A stretch of DNA of 64,000 nucleotides from Phytoactinopolyspora halotolerans (lineage in GTDB: Bacteria > Actinomycetota > Actinomycetes > Jiangellales > Jiangellaceae): the NCBI RefSeq assembly GCF_010550675.1, contig NZ_JAAGOA010000004.1:62001-126000 (forward strand). The letters run 5' to 3'. Below the pieces are notes generated by a model, which saw only the letters and a program-made list of their open reading frames with translations, did not search any database and was not told where the DNA came from. Made by a program: the position numbers and the translations under genes. Below are positions 26,668 to 36,768 of this stretch, piece by piece; position 1 is the first letter of the stretch, and each line of letters starts with the position of its first letter.

Positions 26668-27154
26668 ATGAGGCTTTCCCGTAACGTCCGAAAGTTGATG
26701 TTGTTCGTGCACACCGCGGCATCTGTTGGTTGGTTCGGTGGCGCCGCCGTACTGCTCATCCTTCTCAGCGGTGTGGTGACCGGCGACCTGCGCCCTGAGT
26801 CGGCGTACCCGGCCGCGGAGCGCGTCGGTGCCGTGCTGGTGGTCCCGCTCAGCCTGTTATCCCTCGGCAGCGGCCTGTGCCTGGCCGTGGGAACGCATTG
26901 GGGTCTGTTCCGGCACGCGTGGGTGGCGGTGAAGCTCGTCACCACCGCGGCGATGGCGACGCTCGTGCTGCTCGTGCTGACTCCCGAGCTGCGGGTCGCG
27001 GCTGAGGCCGGCGCCACGCTGCCCGTCGATGAGCAGGGAGGGTTGATGATCGGCCCGTCTGTCTCCTGCACACTGCTGTTGATCAACGTGGCGCTGAGTG
27101 TGTACCGGCCTGGCCGGTCGCGTGCCGCGCGGCAGGCTGGTAAGGTTCGTTCTC

Positions 27155-27180
<26 letters not shown>
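26668..27180 (+). CDS. DUF2269-like integral membrane protein
   Basis: A 170-residue protein with four hydrophobic segments (about residues 7-33, 46-72, 80-100 and 125-145). It starts with a basic MRLSRNVRKLMLFVHTAASVGWFGG, where the VHTAASVGWFGG motif is typical of the DUF2269/copper-resistance-D-like small membrane family. Function is not known. ATG 26668 is the first start that gives the family N-terminus. It contains a rare TTA leucine codon (26857-26859). Its 3' end overlaps the probable leuA leader peptide. Confidence 0.75.
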
Positions 27181-29019
<1,839 letters not shown>

Positions 29020-29024
29020 TCCGT

Positions 29025-29086
29025 CCGGTGATCATCGACCGCTGGCAGGGCCGCCGATAGCCGGTGCAGCGGTCGGTGATCACCGG
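29025..29086. terminator. TGATCAT-containing palindrome after leuA
   Basis: Twenty-base arms (29025-29044 and 29067-29086) pair with a single mismatch around a 22-base loop, starting 5 bases after the leuA stop. The arm begins CCGGTGATCATCGACCG. Probable terminator; member of the TGATCAT-capped family. Confidence 0.7.
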
Positions 29087-29132
29087 TGGAATGCTGACGT
29101 GGGCTGTCAGGGTTTGCTGGCACTGTTGACGC

Positions 29133-30056
29133 ATGACTGCCACATCGAAACAACTGTCCGGCCGGGTCGCGCTCGTCGCGGGCGGGACCCGCGGTGCCGG
29201 CCGTGGAATCGCGGTCGAGCTGGGGGCCGCCGGCGCGACCGTGTACGTCACCGGGCGGAGCACACGTGCACAGCGTTCGGAGATGGACCGTCCAGAGACC
29301 ATCGAGGAGACCGCTGAGCTGGTCACGGCGGCGGGCGGGCGGGGCATCGCCGTACAGGTCGACCATCTCGAGCGGGACCAGGTCCGGTCCTTGGTGGAGC
29401 GTATCGAGTCCGAGCAGAACCGGCTTGACGTGCTGGTCAACGACATCTGGGGCGGGGAGCTGCTGTTCAGCTGGGAGGACAAACTCTGGGAGCACTCGCT
29501 CGACGACGGCCTGCGGATCCTACGGCTGGCAGTGGACACGCACATCATCACCAGTCACTATGCGTTGCCGTTGCTGGTCAAGCGGCCGGGCGGGCTGGTG
29601 GTGGAGATCACCGACGGCACTCTCGAGTACAACTCGGCCAACTACCGCGTCTCCTTCTTCTACGACCTGGCCAAGGTCTCGGTCAATCGGATGGCGTTCG
29701 CGCAGTCCAAGGAGCTGGCGGGGTACGGGTGCACGGCGGTGTCCCTGACGCCGGGCTGGTTGCGATCGGAGCTCATGCTCGAGCATTTCGGCGTCACCGA
29801 GGCGAACTGGCGCGACGCGGTGGAGAAGGTCCCACATTTCGCCATCTCCGAGACGCCGGCATACGTGGGACGAGCGGTGGCCGCGCTCGCGGCCGACCCT
29901 GAGGTGCACCGGTGGAACGGTGACTCCCTCTCCAGCGGACAACTTGCCCAGGCGTACGGCTTCACCGATGTGGATGGCAGCCGTCCGGACGCGTGGCGCT
30001 ATCTGGTGGTGGTGCAGGACGCCGGCAAGCCCGCCGACGTCACCGGTTACCGCTGA
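29133..30056 (+). CDS. Short-chain dehydrogenase/reductase (SDR)
   Basis: A 307-residue classical SDR with a C-terminal extension. The cofactor loop is AGGTRGAGRGIAVELG (TGxxxGxG variant) near residue 17. A basic residue in VTGRSTRAQR suggests NADPH preference. The usual NNAG is replaced by NDIWGG. The active site is probably YDLAK (Y-x3-K, about residues 184-188) behind FF. The C-terminal part (WNGDSLSSGQLAQAYGFTDVDGSRPD) matches a family of about 300-residue SDRs of unknown substrate. The gene stands alone between leuA and a convergent dehydrogenase. Confidence 0.85.
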   Translation: MTATSKQLSGRVALVAGGTRGAGRGIAVELGAAGATVYVTGRSTRAQRSEMDRPETIEETAELVTAAGGRGIAVQVDHLERDQVRSLVERIESEQNRLDVLVNDIWGGELLFSWEDKLWEHSLDDGLRILRLAVDTHIITSHYALPLLVKRPGGLVVEITDGTLEYNSANYRVSFFYDLAKVSVNRMAFAQSKELAGYGCTAVSLTPGWLRSELMLEHFGVTEANWRDAVEKVPHFAISETPAYVGRAVAALAADPEVHRWNGDSLSSGQLAQAYGFTDVDGSRPDAWRYLVVVQDAGKPADVTGYR

Positions 30057-30073
30057 TCTCTGCGGCTACCGGC

Positions 30074-30134
30074 GACGTCACGGTCACGTGCCGTCCGTGA
30101 CGTCAGCGGCCGTCGGTGACGTCAGTGGCCGAAC
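30074..30134. terminator. Hairpin plus 19-bp tandem repeat between convergent genes
   Basis: GACGTCACGG (30074-30083) pairs with CCGTGACGTC (30095-30104). The right arm continues into two tandem 19-base copies beginning GTGACGTCAGYGGCCG (30097 and 30116). The stretch lies between the SDR stop and the stop of the opposing dehydrogenase, where a bidirectional terminator is expected. Confidence 0.55.
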
Positions 30135-30141
30135 GTGCCGT

Positions 30142-31068
30142 TCAGTAGCCGACCTGTGTGTCGACGACGTTGCGCAGGGGGCGGCCGTCGGTGAAACGTG
30201 CCAGGTTGTCGACGAAGATATCGAGGCCTCTCTGGCGTGTCGCCGCCGTCGTCGCGCCGTTGTGCGGAGTGATGATCACGTGAGGCAGGTCCCAGAACGG
30301 GCTGTCCGGGGGCAACGGTTCGTTCCCGTGTGCGTCCAGGCCGGCCCCGGCGATCCACCCCTCGCGCAGCGCCGTCAGCAGGGCGTCGTCGTCGACGATG
30401 CCGCCGCGTGAGAAGCAGACGAAGCACGACGTCTCCGACATCGCGGCGAACTCGGCCTCGCCGAACATACCTGCCGTGTCAGGGGTGTACGGTGCCGTGA
30501 CCACCACGAAATCGGATTCGTTCAGAACGTCGTGCAGGCGATCCGGGGGATAGATGCGGTCGACGCCAGGCACCGGCAGATGCGCGCGGCGCCTGACGCC
30601 GAGCACGCGCATGTGGAACGCCGCGGCTTTGGCGGCCAGATCGCTGCCGGAGTGACCGAGGCCGATGATGCCGCACGTCAAGCCGTTCAGCTCGCCGTGC
30701 TCGAACCGGTCCCACCGGTGTTCGGCTTGGGCGCGCAGCCACCGCGGCGCGTCTCGGTTGAGCATCAGCATGAGCAGCATGGCATGCTCAGCCAGGGGTA
30801 TCGCACCGTTGCCCGCGGACGAGGTCAGCGTGACGGAGGTGGCCGACAGGGCGTCGGTCAGTTCGTGATCGACACCGGCCGCCCAGCTGTGCCGCCAGAT
30901 CAGGTTCCGTGCCCGGGCCAGCAACTCGTCATCGAGGTCACCGGCGACGACGGTCGCTCGCTCCACCAGATCTGGCCGGTCGCGCGCCGACTGCACGAAC
31001 TCGACAGGCGCATCGCCTGCGGCGCCGCGGATCCGCTCCCGTTCCGCCTCACCGTGCCGGCCGGCCAC
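30142..31068 (-). CDS. D-2-hydroxyacid dehydrogenase (NAD-binding); start uncertain
   Basis: The protein belongs to the D-isomer 2-hydroxyacid dehydrogenase family. The Rossmann motif is GLTCGIIGLGHSGSDLAAKAAAF (GxGxxG variant), and the catalytic Arg/Glu/His region reads SRGGIVDDDALLTALREGWIAGAGLDAHGNEPLP then HVIITPHNG. It reduces a 2-keto acid or oxidises a D-2-hydroxy acid with NAD(H). GTG 31068 gives 308 residues and avoids overlap, but it removes part of the first strand (GLVLVAG). In-frame starts at 31194 and 31206 would overlap the upstream hydrolase-like gene by about 90 bp. It is co-directional with that gene, so both may form one catabolic operon. Confidence 0.8.
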   Translation of the reverse strand: MAGRHGEAERERIRGAAGDAPVEFVQSARDRPDLVERATVVAGDLDDELLARARNLIWRHSWAAGVDHELTDALSATSVTLTSSAGNGAIPLAEHAMLLMLMLNRDAPRWLRAQAEHRWDRFEHGELNGLTCGIIGLGHSGSDLAAKAAAFHMRVLGVRRRAHLPVPGVDRIYPPDRLHDVLNESDFVVVTAPYTPDTAGMFGEAEFAAMSETSCFVCFSRGGIVDDDALLTALREGWIAGAGLDAHGNEPLPPDSPFWDLPHVIITPHNGATTAATRQRGLDIFVDNLARFTDGRPLRNVVDTQVGY

Positions 31069-31108
31069 CAGGACGAGCCCGCGGCGGTCATCGGCTTCCG
31101 GCCTCCGC

Positions 31109-33289
31109 TCACCGTTCTTGATCTGGCCCGGAGAGAACGATGACCTCGAATAGCCCGAAGGCAGGGATATCGACGACGAGCTCGTCGCCCGCACCGCTGC
31201 CGCCATCGGCGAGGTCGACGGGGTTCACGGTGCAGGGGCGATCGGCGACGAGGGCGTGAGCGGTGGCGCCGGGCTCGGTTGCCTTGACGCGGAGCCGACC
31301 ACCGTCGACGGGGATCGGCGGCCCGACGGTGTTCCTCCGGACACCGCTGAGGTTGATCAGGTGGACGACGAGGCGCCCTGCTGAGCGGTGCACCACCATC
31401 TCGACGTGCTCGGGAAGGTCCGCCTGCGCATCGTCGGAGCCGTCGAGCAGCTCGCCCGCGAGATCGACGACGGTGTCCCGCACCGTGGTCAGCCCGAGGT
31501 CACGGTACGTGCGGCCGATCGTCCACGGCACCACGGCGGCCCGGCCGCGGCCGTGGTTCGCGAGCGCGTACCCCGGGTGGGGGAGGGACGGGTGACCGTG
31601 ACACTTCTCAGGAGGTCCGTATGGTGCCTGGCCGAGCAACGTGAGCCGGGTCCGTGCGTCGTCGTCCCACGCCAGATAGTGGTATGCCCCGTGGACGGGC
31701 AGAACGGGAGCCGCATACGCGGCGGGTATGCCGTCGTCGGGGGCCCGATGCCCGGCCGGCGTCGGAAGGCTCTCGTCGGGGCCGGCCTGCGTCGGCTCGG
31801 GGCCGGCCTGCGCCGGCTCGGGGGCGACGTACACGCCGAAGAGCCGTTCGGGCCCGGCGTGGACGGCTTCGCGGCGGGTGGCGGGCAGGCAGCCGAGCTG
31901 GACGGCGTCGTCGGTGATGGCGGACGATCCGGTACACAGCACGGCGCCGCCGCGTTCGACGAACGCGTCCAGAGTGGCGACCGTGTCCACCGGCAGCGAC
32001 CCGAGGTCAGGGAGGATCAGTAGCGCGTATCGGTCTAGGCCACCGCTTCCGGCGATATCGTCGATGTGCCGTCGAGCGATCACATCGAACGGTAGGTGAC
32101 GTTCCTGCAGGGCCGAATACAGCCCGTGGTACTCGGCCGTGGCCTCGGCATACCGGTCGGGGTCCTGGTGCTGTCGATCCGGCTGCACCAGGGCGGTGCG
32201 AGCGGCGGGCGTCAGGTCGGCGTAGATCTCGTCCCAGCGGCGGTGGAAGCGAGTGATCTCGCCCGCGATGTCCAGGCACGGGTACGGAATGTCGCCAGGC
32301 ACGCCCATGATGTAGGTGGAGGGGTTCGCGCCCCGGGAGATCGCCTGGACCAGGTACTGGGCGAAATGATCGGGTTCTTCGCCGGCCATCCGGTACGGCA
32401 TGTCGATGAAGGCGACGGCGTTGACCAGCACCGGGACCTCGGGCCGGTGCGAACGGAACGCGCTGACCGCCTCGGCGGTCGCATGCGGCCAGAGCTGCCG
32501 GCCGATCGCGTTGTTCGCTTCGTGGAACATGATGTCCGCGGATTGCCCGAGGATGAGGCCCGCGTCGGGCCGGCGGCCGGCTATGTGTTCGCGGATGCGG
32601 CCGGTGAGGGTGTCGATGGTCTCGGCGACGAACCGCCGCCACAGGTCGTACGACGCTGCGTCCGGCCCGGTGGGCAGGGCGGCACCTGCACCGAACTGGG
32701 CGAACGCGCGTGCGCAGGACGAGCAGTGGCAGGGCCCGTGGTAGGTGCGGCTGTAGTCCACTTCGTTGAAGCCGAACCAGTTGAAGAAGAAGCCGTCCAC
32801 GGGGTAGCGATCGATGACCTCGTCCAGGATCTCGAAGGTGCGGCTCTGGTAGTACTCCCCGCTGGGGCAGACGCTCACCAGGCCGTTGTAGTGCTGCAGG
32901 TGCCCGGTCGCCGAGGTGAAGCACCATTCCGGATGCTCGGCGGCGATGCGCTGGGTGACCTTGGAGAAATCCATCCGGGCCAGCAGCCGTACGCCGCGTG
33001 CGTGCGCGGCTGCGACGGCATCGCCGACCAGGTCGCCGCTGGGCCGCTGGGCCAGGTAGGGGTTGCGGGTCTGGAAACCCAGGTCGGTCGGGTAGAAGGA
33101 GAGGATCCCTCCGGCGTTCAGCAGCCACGTGTCGGCGCCGTGCGCCTCGACCGTGTCGAGGACGGTTTCGACGTCGAGCCCGGCGTCGATCTCGCGGAGG
33201 TTGGTCTGGAACATGCGGAACGGCCGGTGCCACCAGGGGCGTTGAGCGGGAGCGGCCGGTTGCGGGGTCTGGGGCGACGTGATTCGCAC
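31109..33289 (-). CDS. Hydrolase-like TIM-barrel protein with beta-galactosidase trimerisation-like domain
   Basis: A 726-residue cytoplasmic protein with no signal peptide. The first half (about residues 20-390) looks like the 'hypothetical glycosyl hydrolase 6' type TIM barrel: FQTNLREIDAGLDVETVLDTV, GGILSFYPTDLGFQTRNPYL, VRLLARMDFSK, VDGFFFNWFGFNEVDYS and a Cys cluster GPCHCSSCARAF. The next part (about 460-590) resembles the GH42 trimerisation/glutamine amidotransferase-like fold (LLILPDLGSLPVDTVATLDAFVERGGAVLCTG). The end is a beta domain. GTG 33289 is chosen because the frame further upstream carries no family features. A TGGTNNNACCA operator lies 80 bp upstream. A distant paralogue is at 36769-38937. 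Substrate unknown; hydrolase activity not proven. Confidence 0.72.
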   Translation of the reverse strand: MRITSPQTPQPAAPAQRPWWHRPFRMFQTNLREIDAGLDVETVLDTVEAHGADTWLLNAGGILSFYPTDLGFQTRNPYLAQRPSGDLVGDAVAAAHARGVRLLARMDFSKVTQRIAAEHPEWCFTSATGHLQHYNGLVSVCPSGEYYQSRTFEILDEVIDRYPVDGFFFNWFGFNEVDYSRTYHGPCHCSSCARAFAQFGAGAALPTGPDAASYDLWRRFVAETIDTLTGRIREHIAGRRPDAGLILGQSADIMFHEANNAIGRQLWPHATAEAVSAFRSHRPEVPVLVNAVAFIDMPYRMAGEEPDHFAQYLVQAISRGANPSTYIMGVPGDIPYPCLDIAGEITRFHRRWDEIYADLTPAARTALVQPDRQHQDPDRYAEATAEYHGLYSALQERHLPFDVIARRHIDDIAGSGGLDRYALLILPDLGSLPVDTVATLDAFVERGGAVLCTGSSAITDDAVQLGCLPATRREAVHAGPERLFGVYVAPEPAQAGPEPTQAGPDESLPTPAGHRAPDDGIPAAYAAPVLPVHGAYHYLAWDDDARTRLTLLGQAPYGPPEKCHGHPSLPHPGYALANHGRGRAAVVPWTIGRTYRDLGLTTVRDTVVDLAGELLDGSDDAQADLPEHVEMVVHRSAGRLVVHLINLSGVRRNTVGPPIPVDGGRLRVKATEPGATAHALVADRPCTVNPVDLADGGSGAGDELVVDIPAFGLFEVIVLSGPDQER

Positions 33290-33368
33290 GGTCTGTCCGC
33301 ACCTCGGTGGGTTGGAGCGACGGGTCGGGACGATCGGCGGGTTGGGGGACCAGGTCGAGCCTTCATAT

Positions 33369-33379
33369 TGGTCAAACCA
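33369..33379. promoter_or_regulatory. Candidate FadR-type GntR operator TGGTCAAACCA
   Basis: TGGT-CAA-ACCA is a perfect palindrome with the TNGTNNNACNA layout of FadR-subfamily GntR operators. It lies between the divergent hydrolase-like gene (start 33289) and the GntR gene (start 33580), so it could control either or both. Confidence 0.6.
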
Positions 33380-33579
33380 CCTTGCCAATTTGCGAGCATA
33401 GAGCCGGGCGTCGAGCCGTGTCAATGTCGGCGACGCGCACAGGCGCGGTGCGGCGGGGCGATCGCGTTGAACGGCGTAGCGCCTGGTGTCCTGGTCGCAA
33501 ACAGGGCGAATGGTCAGGGTATGGTGGAGCCGCGCGCCAATGCCGTACGGGCCAGGAGAGCGAGGGAGGATCGCATCAG

Positions 33580-34338
33580 GTGGTTCAACCAGATGCTGCC
33601 GCATTCCGCGCCGTCGAGCGGTCCAAGGTCTACACCTCCGTCGTCGACCAGATCCTGGCGAGCATCAGGTCGGGGCGGTTCCCGCCGGGTAGTTCCTTGC
33701 CTGCGGAGCGTGTCCTCGCAGGTCAGCTGCACGTCAGCCGTGGGTCGCTGCGGGAGGCCATCCGCGTTCTCGAGCATGCGGGGGTGCTGGACGTCCGGAC
33801 TGGCAGCGGCACCTACGTCACCGAGCACAGCGGATCCAGCGCCACCATGTTGCGTGCCCAGGCCGCCGTCATCGGGGAGCACAGCCCGCTCGATCTGATC
33901 GTGGCGCGGGCGGCGATCGAGCCGGTCTGCGCGGAACACGCGGCGACCTCGCGCCACCCGAGCGACCTGGAGGCGATCGAGGAGACCGTCGAAGAGCAGG
34001 CTCGGCTGACCGCCGCCAGGGAGGACGCCGCCGAGCCGGACCGGGCGTTTCATCTTGCCGTAGCCGAAGCGTCGCACAACAGCGTGCTGCTCGCGCAGCA
34101 GCGGATGCTCCTCGACCTGACGCAAGAGCAGATGTGGAGCGAACTCAAGCACCGCTCACGCAGCCGGGAACACGCCGCGGAGCAGTACCTGGACCATCAT
34201 CGACTGGTGCTGCGGGCGATCCGGCAGGGCGATGCGCGCCGCGCTCACCAGATGATGGCGATGCACATGAGCGCCATCGAGACCGCCCTGATCGCCGAGG
34301 TCGAGGCAGCCGACCCCTCCCATGATCATGAACAGTAA
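33580..34338 (+). CDS. GntR family transcriptional regulator, FadR subfamily (first)
   Basis: A 252-residue regulator. The winged HTH reads VYTSVVDQILASIRSGRFPPGSSLPAERVLAGQLHVSRGSLREAIRVLEHAGVLDVRTGSGTYV (about residues 18-82). The FCD ligand domain (about 100-240) has a metal-type HLAVAEASHN and the late LDHHRLVLRAIRQGDARRAHQMMAMHM helix. GTG 33580 follows GGGAGGA (33564-33570). A TGGTTCAACCA sequence (33581-33591) overlaps the start codon, and TGGTCAAACCA lies upstream, so autorepression and control of neighbouring sugar/acid genes are likely. The stop codon lies inside a palindrome. Ligand unknown, probably a sugar acid or metabolite. Confidence 0.87.
   Translation: MVQPDAAAFRAVERSKVYTSVVDQILASIRSGRFPPGSSLPAERVLAGQLHVSRGSLREAIRVLEHAGVLDVRTGSGTYVTEHSGSSATMLRAQAAVIGEHSPLDLIVARAAIEPVCAEHAATSRHPSDLEAIEETVEEQARLTAAREDAAEPDRAFHLAVAEASHNSVLLAQQRMLLDLTQEQMWSELKHRSRSREHAAEQYLDHHRLVLRAIRQGDARRAHQMMAMHMSAIETALIAEVEAADPSHDHEQ
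33581..33591. promoter_or_regulatory. Second TGGTNNNACCA site overlapping the GntR start codon
   Basis: TGGT-TCA-ACCA, also palindromic, overlaps codons 1-4 of the first GntR gene. It fits the same pattern as 33369-33379. Being coding sequence, it may be coincidental, yet the pair suggests autoregulation. Confidence 0.4.
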
Positions 34339-34375
34339 CCGTTCACATAGCACGGTTACTGTTCATGATCATGGG
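34319..34375. terminator. TGATCAT-capped palindrome at the GntR 3' end
   Basis: Perfect 24-bp arms (34319-34342 and 34352-34375) flank a 9-base loop. The left arm contains the last codons and TAA (34336-34338) of the GntR gene. The arms begin CCCATGATCATGAACAGTA and end ACCGT. The element shares outer sequence, arm length and loop size with the one at 17329-17383, so the two are copies. Confidence 0.8.
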
Positions 34376-34446
34376 GAGGTGGGGGTGAGTGGGGAAAGGT
34401 TGACGTGGGCCGATCCAGGCCTCTAGCCTCGCTGTTGGCCAAGCGG

Positions 34447-34455
34447 TTGGACCAA
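34447..34455. promoter_or_regulatory. Palindrome TTGGACCAA before the Hyi-like gene
   Basis: TTGG-A-CCAA, preceded by TTGGCCAA at 34436-34443, lies 18 bp upstream of the ATG at 34474. It resembles compressed half-sites (TTGG/CCAA) of the first GntR operator but has the wrong spacing, so the link is tentative. Confidence 0.3.
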
Positions 34456-34473
34456 TTTCGCTCCAGGAGTCTC

Positions 34474-35298
34474 ATGGATACGTCGCGCTACGCCGTCAAC
34501 TGCTCGATCCTGCTGGCGGATCGCCCCATTCCGGATCGTCTCGCCGCCGTCAAGAGGGCCGGTATCGAGGCCGTCGAGTTCTGGTGGCCGTTCGCCACGG
34601 CCATGCCGGACGATGCCGAGGTGGATTCGTTCATCGCGGCCGTACGGGCGTCGGGCCTGCGGCTCGTCGGGCTGAACCTGTTCGCCGGGGACATGCCCGC
34701 CGGTGACCGTGGCATAGCGTCCTGGCCCGGGCGTGAGAAGGAGTTGCTGGCCAGCGCACGGATCGCGGCTCGTATCGGCGACGAGCTCGGTTGCCCGGCG
34801 TTCAACACCCTCTACGGGAACCGGCTCGACGGGGTTCGGACCGACGAGCAGGACGCGCTGGCCGAGCGCAACCTGCGCGAGGTCGCCGACGTGCTGGCCG
34901 AGATCGGCGGCACGGTACTGGTCGAGCCGGTCAGCGGGGCCGACGCTTATCCGCTGAAGAGCGCGGACGACGCCGTCGCGGTCATCGAACGGGTCGGCGG
35001 TGCGGGCGCGGGGCCGTCGAACCTGGGTCTGCTGCTGGATGTCTACCACCTTTCCGTCAACGGCGACGACGTGCCGGCGGCCATCGAACGGCACCGCTCC
35101 CGCATCGCCCATGTGCAGATCGCCGACGCGCCGGGCCGAGGCTTCCCCGGGAGTGGCGACCTGCCTCTGCGCACCTGGATCGATGACATCACCGCCGGTG
35201 GGTACGGCGGCTGGATCGCGCTGGAGTACTCCAGCGACGACGCTGACCCGCTGGGCTGGCTCGCACACGGAAACGACGACGGAAGGAACCTGCGATGA
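34474..35298 (+). CDS. Hydroxypyruvate isomerase-like TIM-barrel protein
   Basis: A 274-residue protein of the hydroxypyruvate isomerase (Hyi/OtnI) branch of the AP-endonuclease-2 fold. Features are IEAVEFWWPFATAM, GLNLFAGDMPAGDRGIASWPGRE, FNTLYGNR, the metal-site TVLVEPVSGADAYPLKSADDA, LLLDVYHLSVNG, HVQIADAPGRGFPGSGDL, and the final IALEYSSDD. It would interconvert hydroxypyruvate and tartronate semialdehyde or a related 3-oxo sugar acid. ATG 34474 has AGGAG (34465-34469) upstream. It overlaps the next gene by 4 bases (ATGA), and that gene encodes a tartronate semialdehyde reductase-like enzyme. The pair fits glyoxylate/hydroxypyruvate or sugar-acid degradation. Confidence 0.9.
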   Translation: MDTSRYAVNCSILLADRPIPDRLAAVKRAGIEAVEFWWPFATAMPDDAEVDSFIAAVRASGLRLVGLNLFAGDMPAGDRGIASWPGREKELLASARIAARIGDELGCPAFNTLYGNRLDGVRTDEQDALAERNLREVADVLAEIGGTVLVEPVSGADAYPLKSADDAVAVIERVGGAGAGPSNLGLLLDVYHLSVNGDDVPAAIERHRSRIAHVQIADAPGRGFPGSGDLPLRTWIDDITAGGYGGWIALEYSSDDADPLGWLAHGNDDGRNLR

Positions 35299-36188
35299 CC
35301 ACGATCGGATTCATCGGACTGGGCGTGATGGGCGCGCCGATGGCGGCCAATCTGGTGAAAGCCGGTTACGAGGTCACCGGCTACAACCGGAGTCCGGCCA
35401 AGGTGGAGGCGTTCCGGGCGGCCGGCGGCCGCGGTGCCGCGTCGGTGGCCGAGGCGGTGGACGGTGCCGAGGTGGTCATCACGATTCTTCCGGACTCGCC
35501 GGACGTCGAGCAGGTGGTGCTCGGCGAGGACGGAGTCCTGGCGCATCTGGCCACGGGCGCGGTGCTGATCGATATGAGCACCATCCGGCCTGACGTGGCC
35601 CGCGACGTCGCCGCCGCAGGGTCCGCGCGTGGGATCCGCGTGCTCGACGCCCCGGTTAGCGGCGGCGAGCAAGGCGCGATCGACGCGACGCTGTCCATCA
35701 TGGTCGGCGGCGCCGACGACGCGTTCCGTGCGGCCAAGCCGGTACTCGACGCGATGGGCTCCACCGTGGTGCACGTCGGGCCGGCCGGTGCGGGACAGAC
35801 GGTGAAAGCATCGAATCAGCTGATCGTCGCGGGTGTGCTCGAGCTGGTGTCGGAGGCGCTCGTGTTTCTGGACGCGCACGGCGTGGACCGCCAGCGCGCG
35901 GTAGAGGTCCTGGCGGGTGGACTGGCCGGGAACGCCATCCTGGACCGGAAGGCCGCGGGCATGCTCGAACGCCGCTTCGACCCCGGGTTCCGGGTAGACC
36001 TGCACCACAAGGACCTGGGTATCGTCACCGCCGCGGCTCGGGAGGCCGGCGTCGCGATCCCGCTCGGTGCACACGTGGCCGGGTTGATGGCGTCGCTGCG
36101 TGCGCAGGGGCACGGTTCGCTCGACCACTCGGCCTTGCTGCTGCAGGTGGAGCAGCTGTCCGGGCGGGCGGGCGCGGACGACACCTGA
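35295..36188 (+). CDS. 2-hydroxy-3-oxopropionate reductase-like (tartronate semialdehyde reductase) beta-hydroxyacid dehydrogenase
   Basis: A 297-residue enzyme. The dinucleotide motif is GFIGLGVMGAPMAANLVKAG (residues 5-24), the substrate motif is DAPVSGGEQGA (about 118-128), and the catalytic Lys lies in GAGQTVKASNQLI (about 170). The C-terminal cofactor motif is FRVDLHHKDLGI. It reduces tartronate semialdehyde to glycerate with NAD(P)H, or acts on a close 3-hydroxy acid. ATG overlaps the isomerase stop, so the two are coupled: hydroxypyruvate/tartronate semialdehyde would be channelled to glycerate. A hairpin follows the stop. Confidence 0.9.
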   Translation: MTTIGFIGLGVMGAPMAANLVKAGYEVTGYNRSPAKVEAFRAAGGRGAASVAEAVDGAEVVITILPDSPDVEQVVLGEDGVLAHLATGAVLIDMSTIRPDVARDVAAAGSARGIRVLDAPVSGGEQGAIDATLSIMVGGADDAFRAAKPVLDAMGSTVVHVGPAGAGQTVKASNQLIVAGVLELVSEALVFLDAHGVDRQRAVEVLAGGLAGNAILDRKAAGMLERRFDPGFRVDLHHKDLGIVTAAAREAGVAIPLGAHVAGLMASLRAQGHGSLDHSALLLQVEQLSGRAGADDT

Positions 36189-36204
36189 CGTCCACGAGTG
36201 TGGC

Positions 36205-36230
36205 TGAGCGGCGGGGTGTCCCGCCGCTCA
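36205..36230 (+). terminator. Hairpin terminator after the reductase gene
   Basis: TGAGCGGCGGG (36205-36215) pairs perfectly with CCCGCCGCTCA (36220-36230), loop of four bases, 16 bases after the stop. The 580-bp gap that follows (to 36768) holds a degenerate repeat (GACTCCTCTCGT twice near 36537 and 36579) and the promoter region of the next gene; I see no convincing gene in it. Confidence 0.75.
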
Positions 36231-36655
36231 TACTGAATGAACGTCCGGCGACCGGTCGCCCTGGGCCGGTCGCCGGAAGACCGGTCCCCGGGGCCGATCG
36301 CAGGCCGATCGCTCGGTCCGTTCGTCTCTCGCCGCGGTACGGCCGGCGCTGCGGTGACGAAATCGGCAGGACGTGACCACATATGCCCTCGTCGGGTACC
36401 TGTGCCTCGTGCGCACGTGCGCGGCCGCGACCTGCGGATCAGGGTCTCCGGCCAGGTGCGGTCACTCGCAGCGGAGCCGTCGTCACGGTGGCTGCTCTCG
36501 CCGCCACCGTGGGCTCGTCCGTCGTCGCCGTATGGCGACTCCTCTCGTCCGTGCGGCTCTTGTCGTCGGTGTGTGAAGACTCCTCTCGTGGTCACGTGGC
36601 GATCGCTGTCAACTCCCCAATCTGGGCGCCATGCTCTGGTGATCTCCTGTAAGTC

Positions 36656-36686
36656 TTGAAATCTTGTCAGACAATATGTCTATACT
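36656..36686 (+). promoter_or_regulatory. Promoter with FadR-type operator TTGTCAGACAA before the second hydrolase gene
   Basis: TTGAAA (36656) and TATACT (36681-36686) are 19 bp apart and could form -35 and -10 boxes. Between them lies the perfect palindrome TTGTC-A-GACAA (36664-36674), of layout TNGTNNNACNA. A regulator bound there would sit between the promoter elements. It shares CTTGTCARACAA with the site at 38957. Confidence 0.6.
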
Positions 36687-36768
36687 CTCCGCACAGTGTG
36701 AGCGGCCGCTCCGCGACCCGACGCCCCGGCTTGGGACTGTGCCGGTGGCCCCGAACAAGGGAGAGCAG

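Noticed and set aside
36237-36659. Possible 140-codon plus-strand gene in the 580-bp gap
   Set aside because: Arg/Pro/Ser-rich, no family pattern, no ribosome site, and overlaps other equally long frames.
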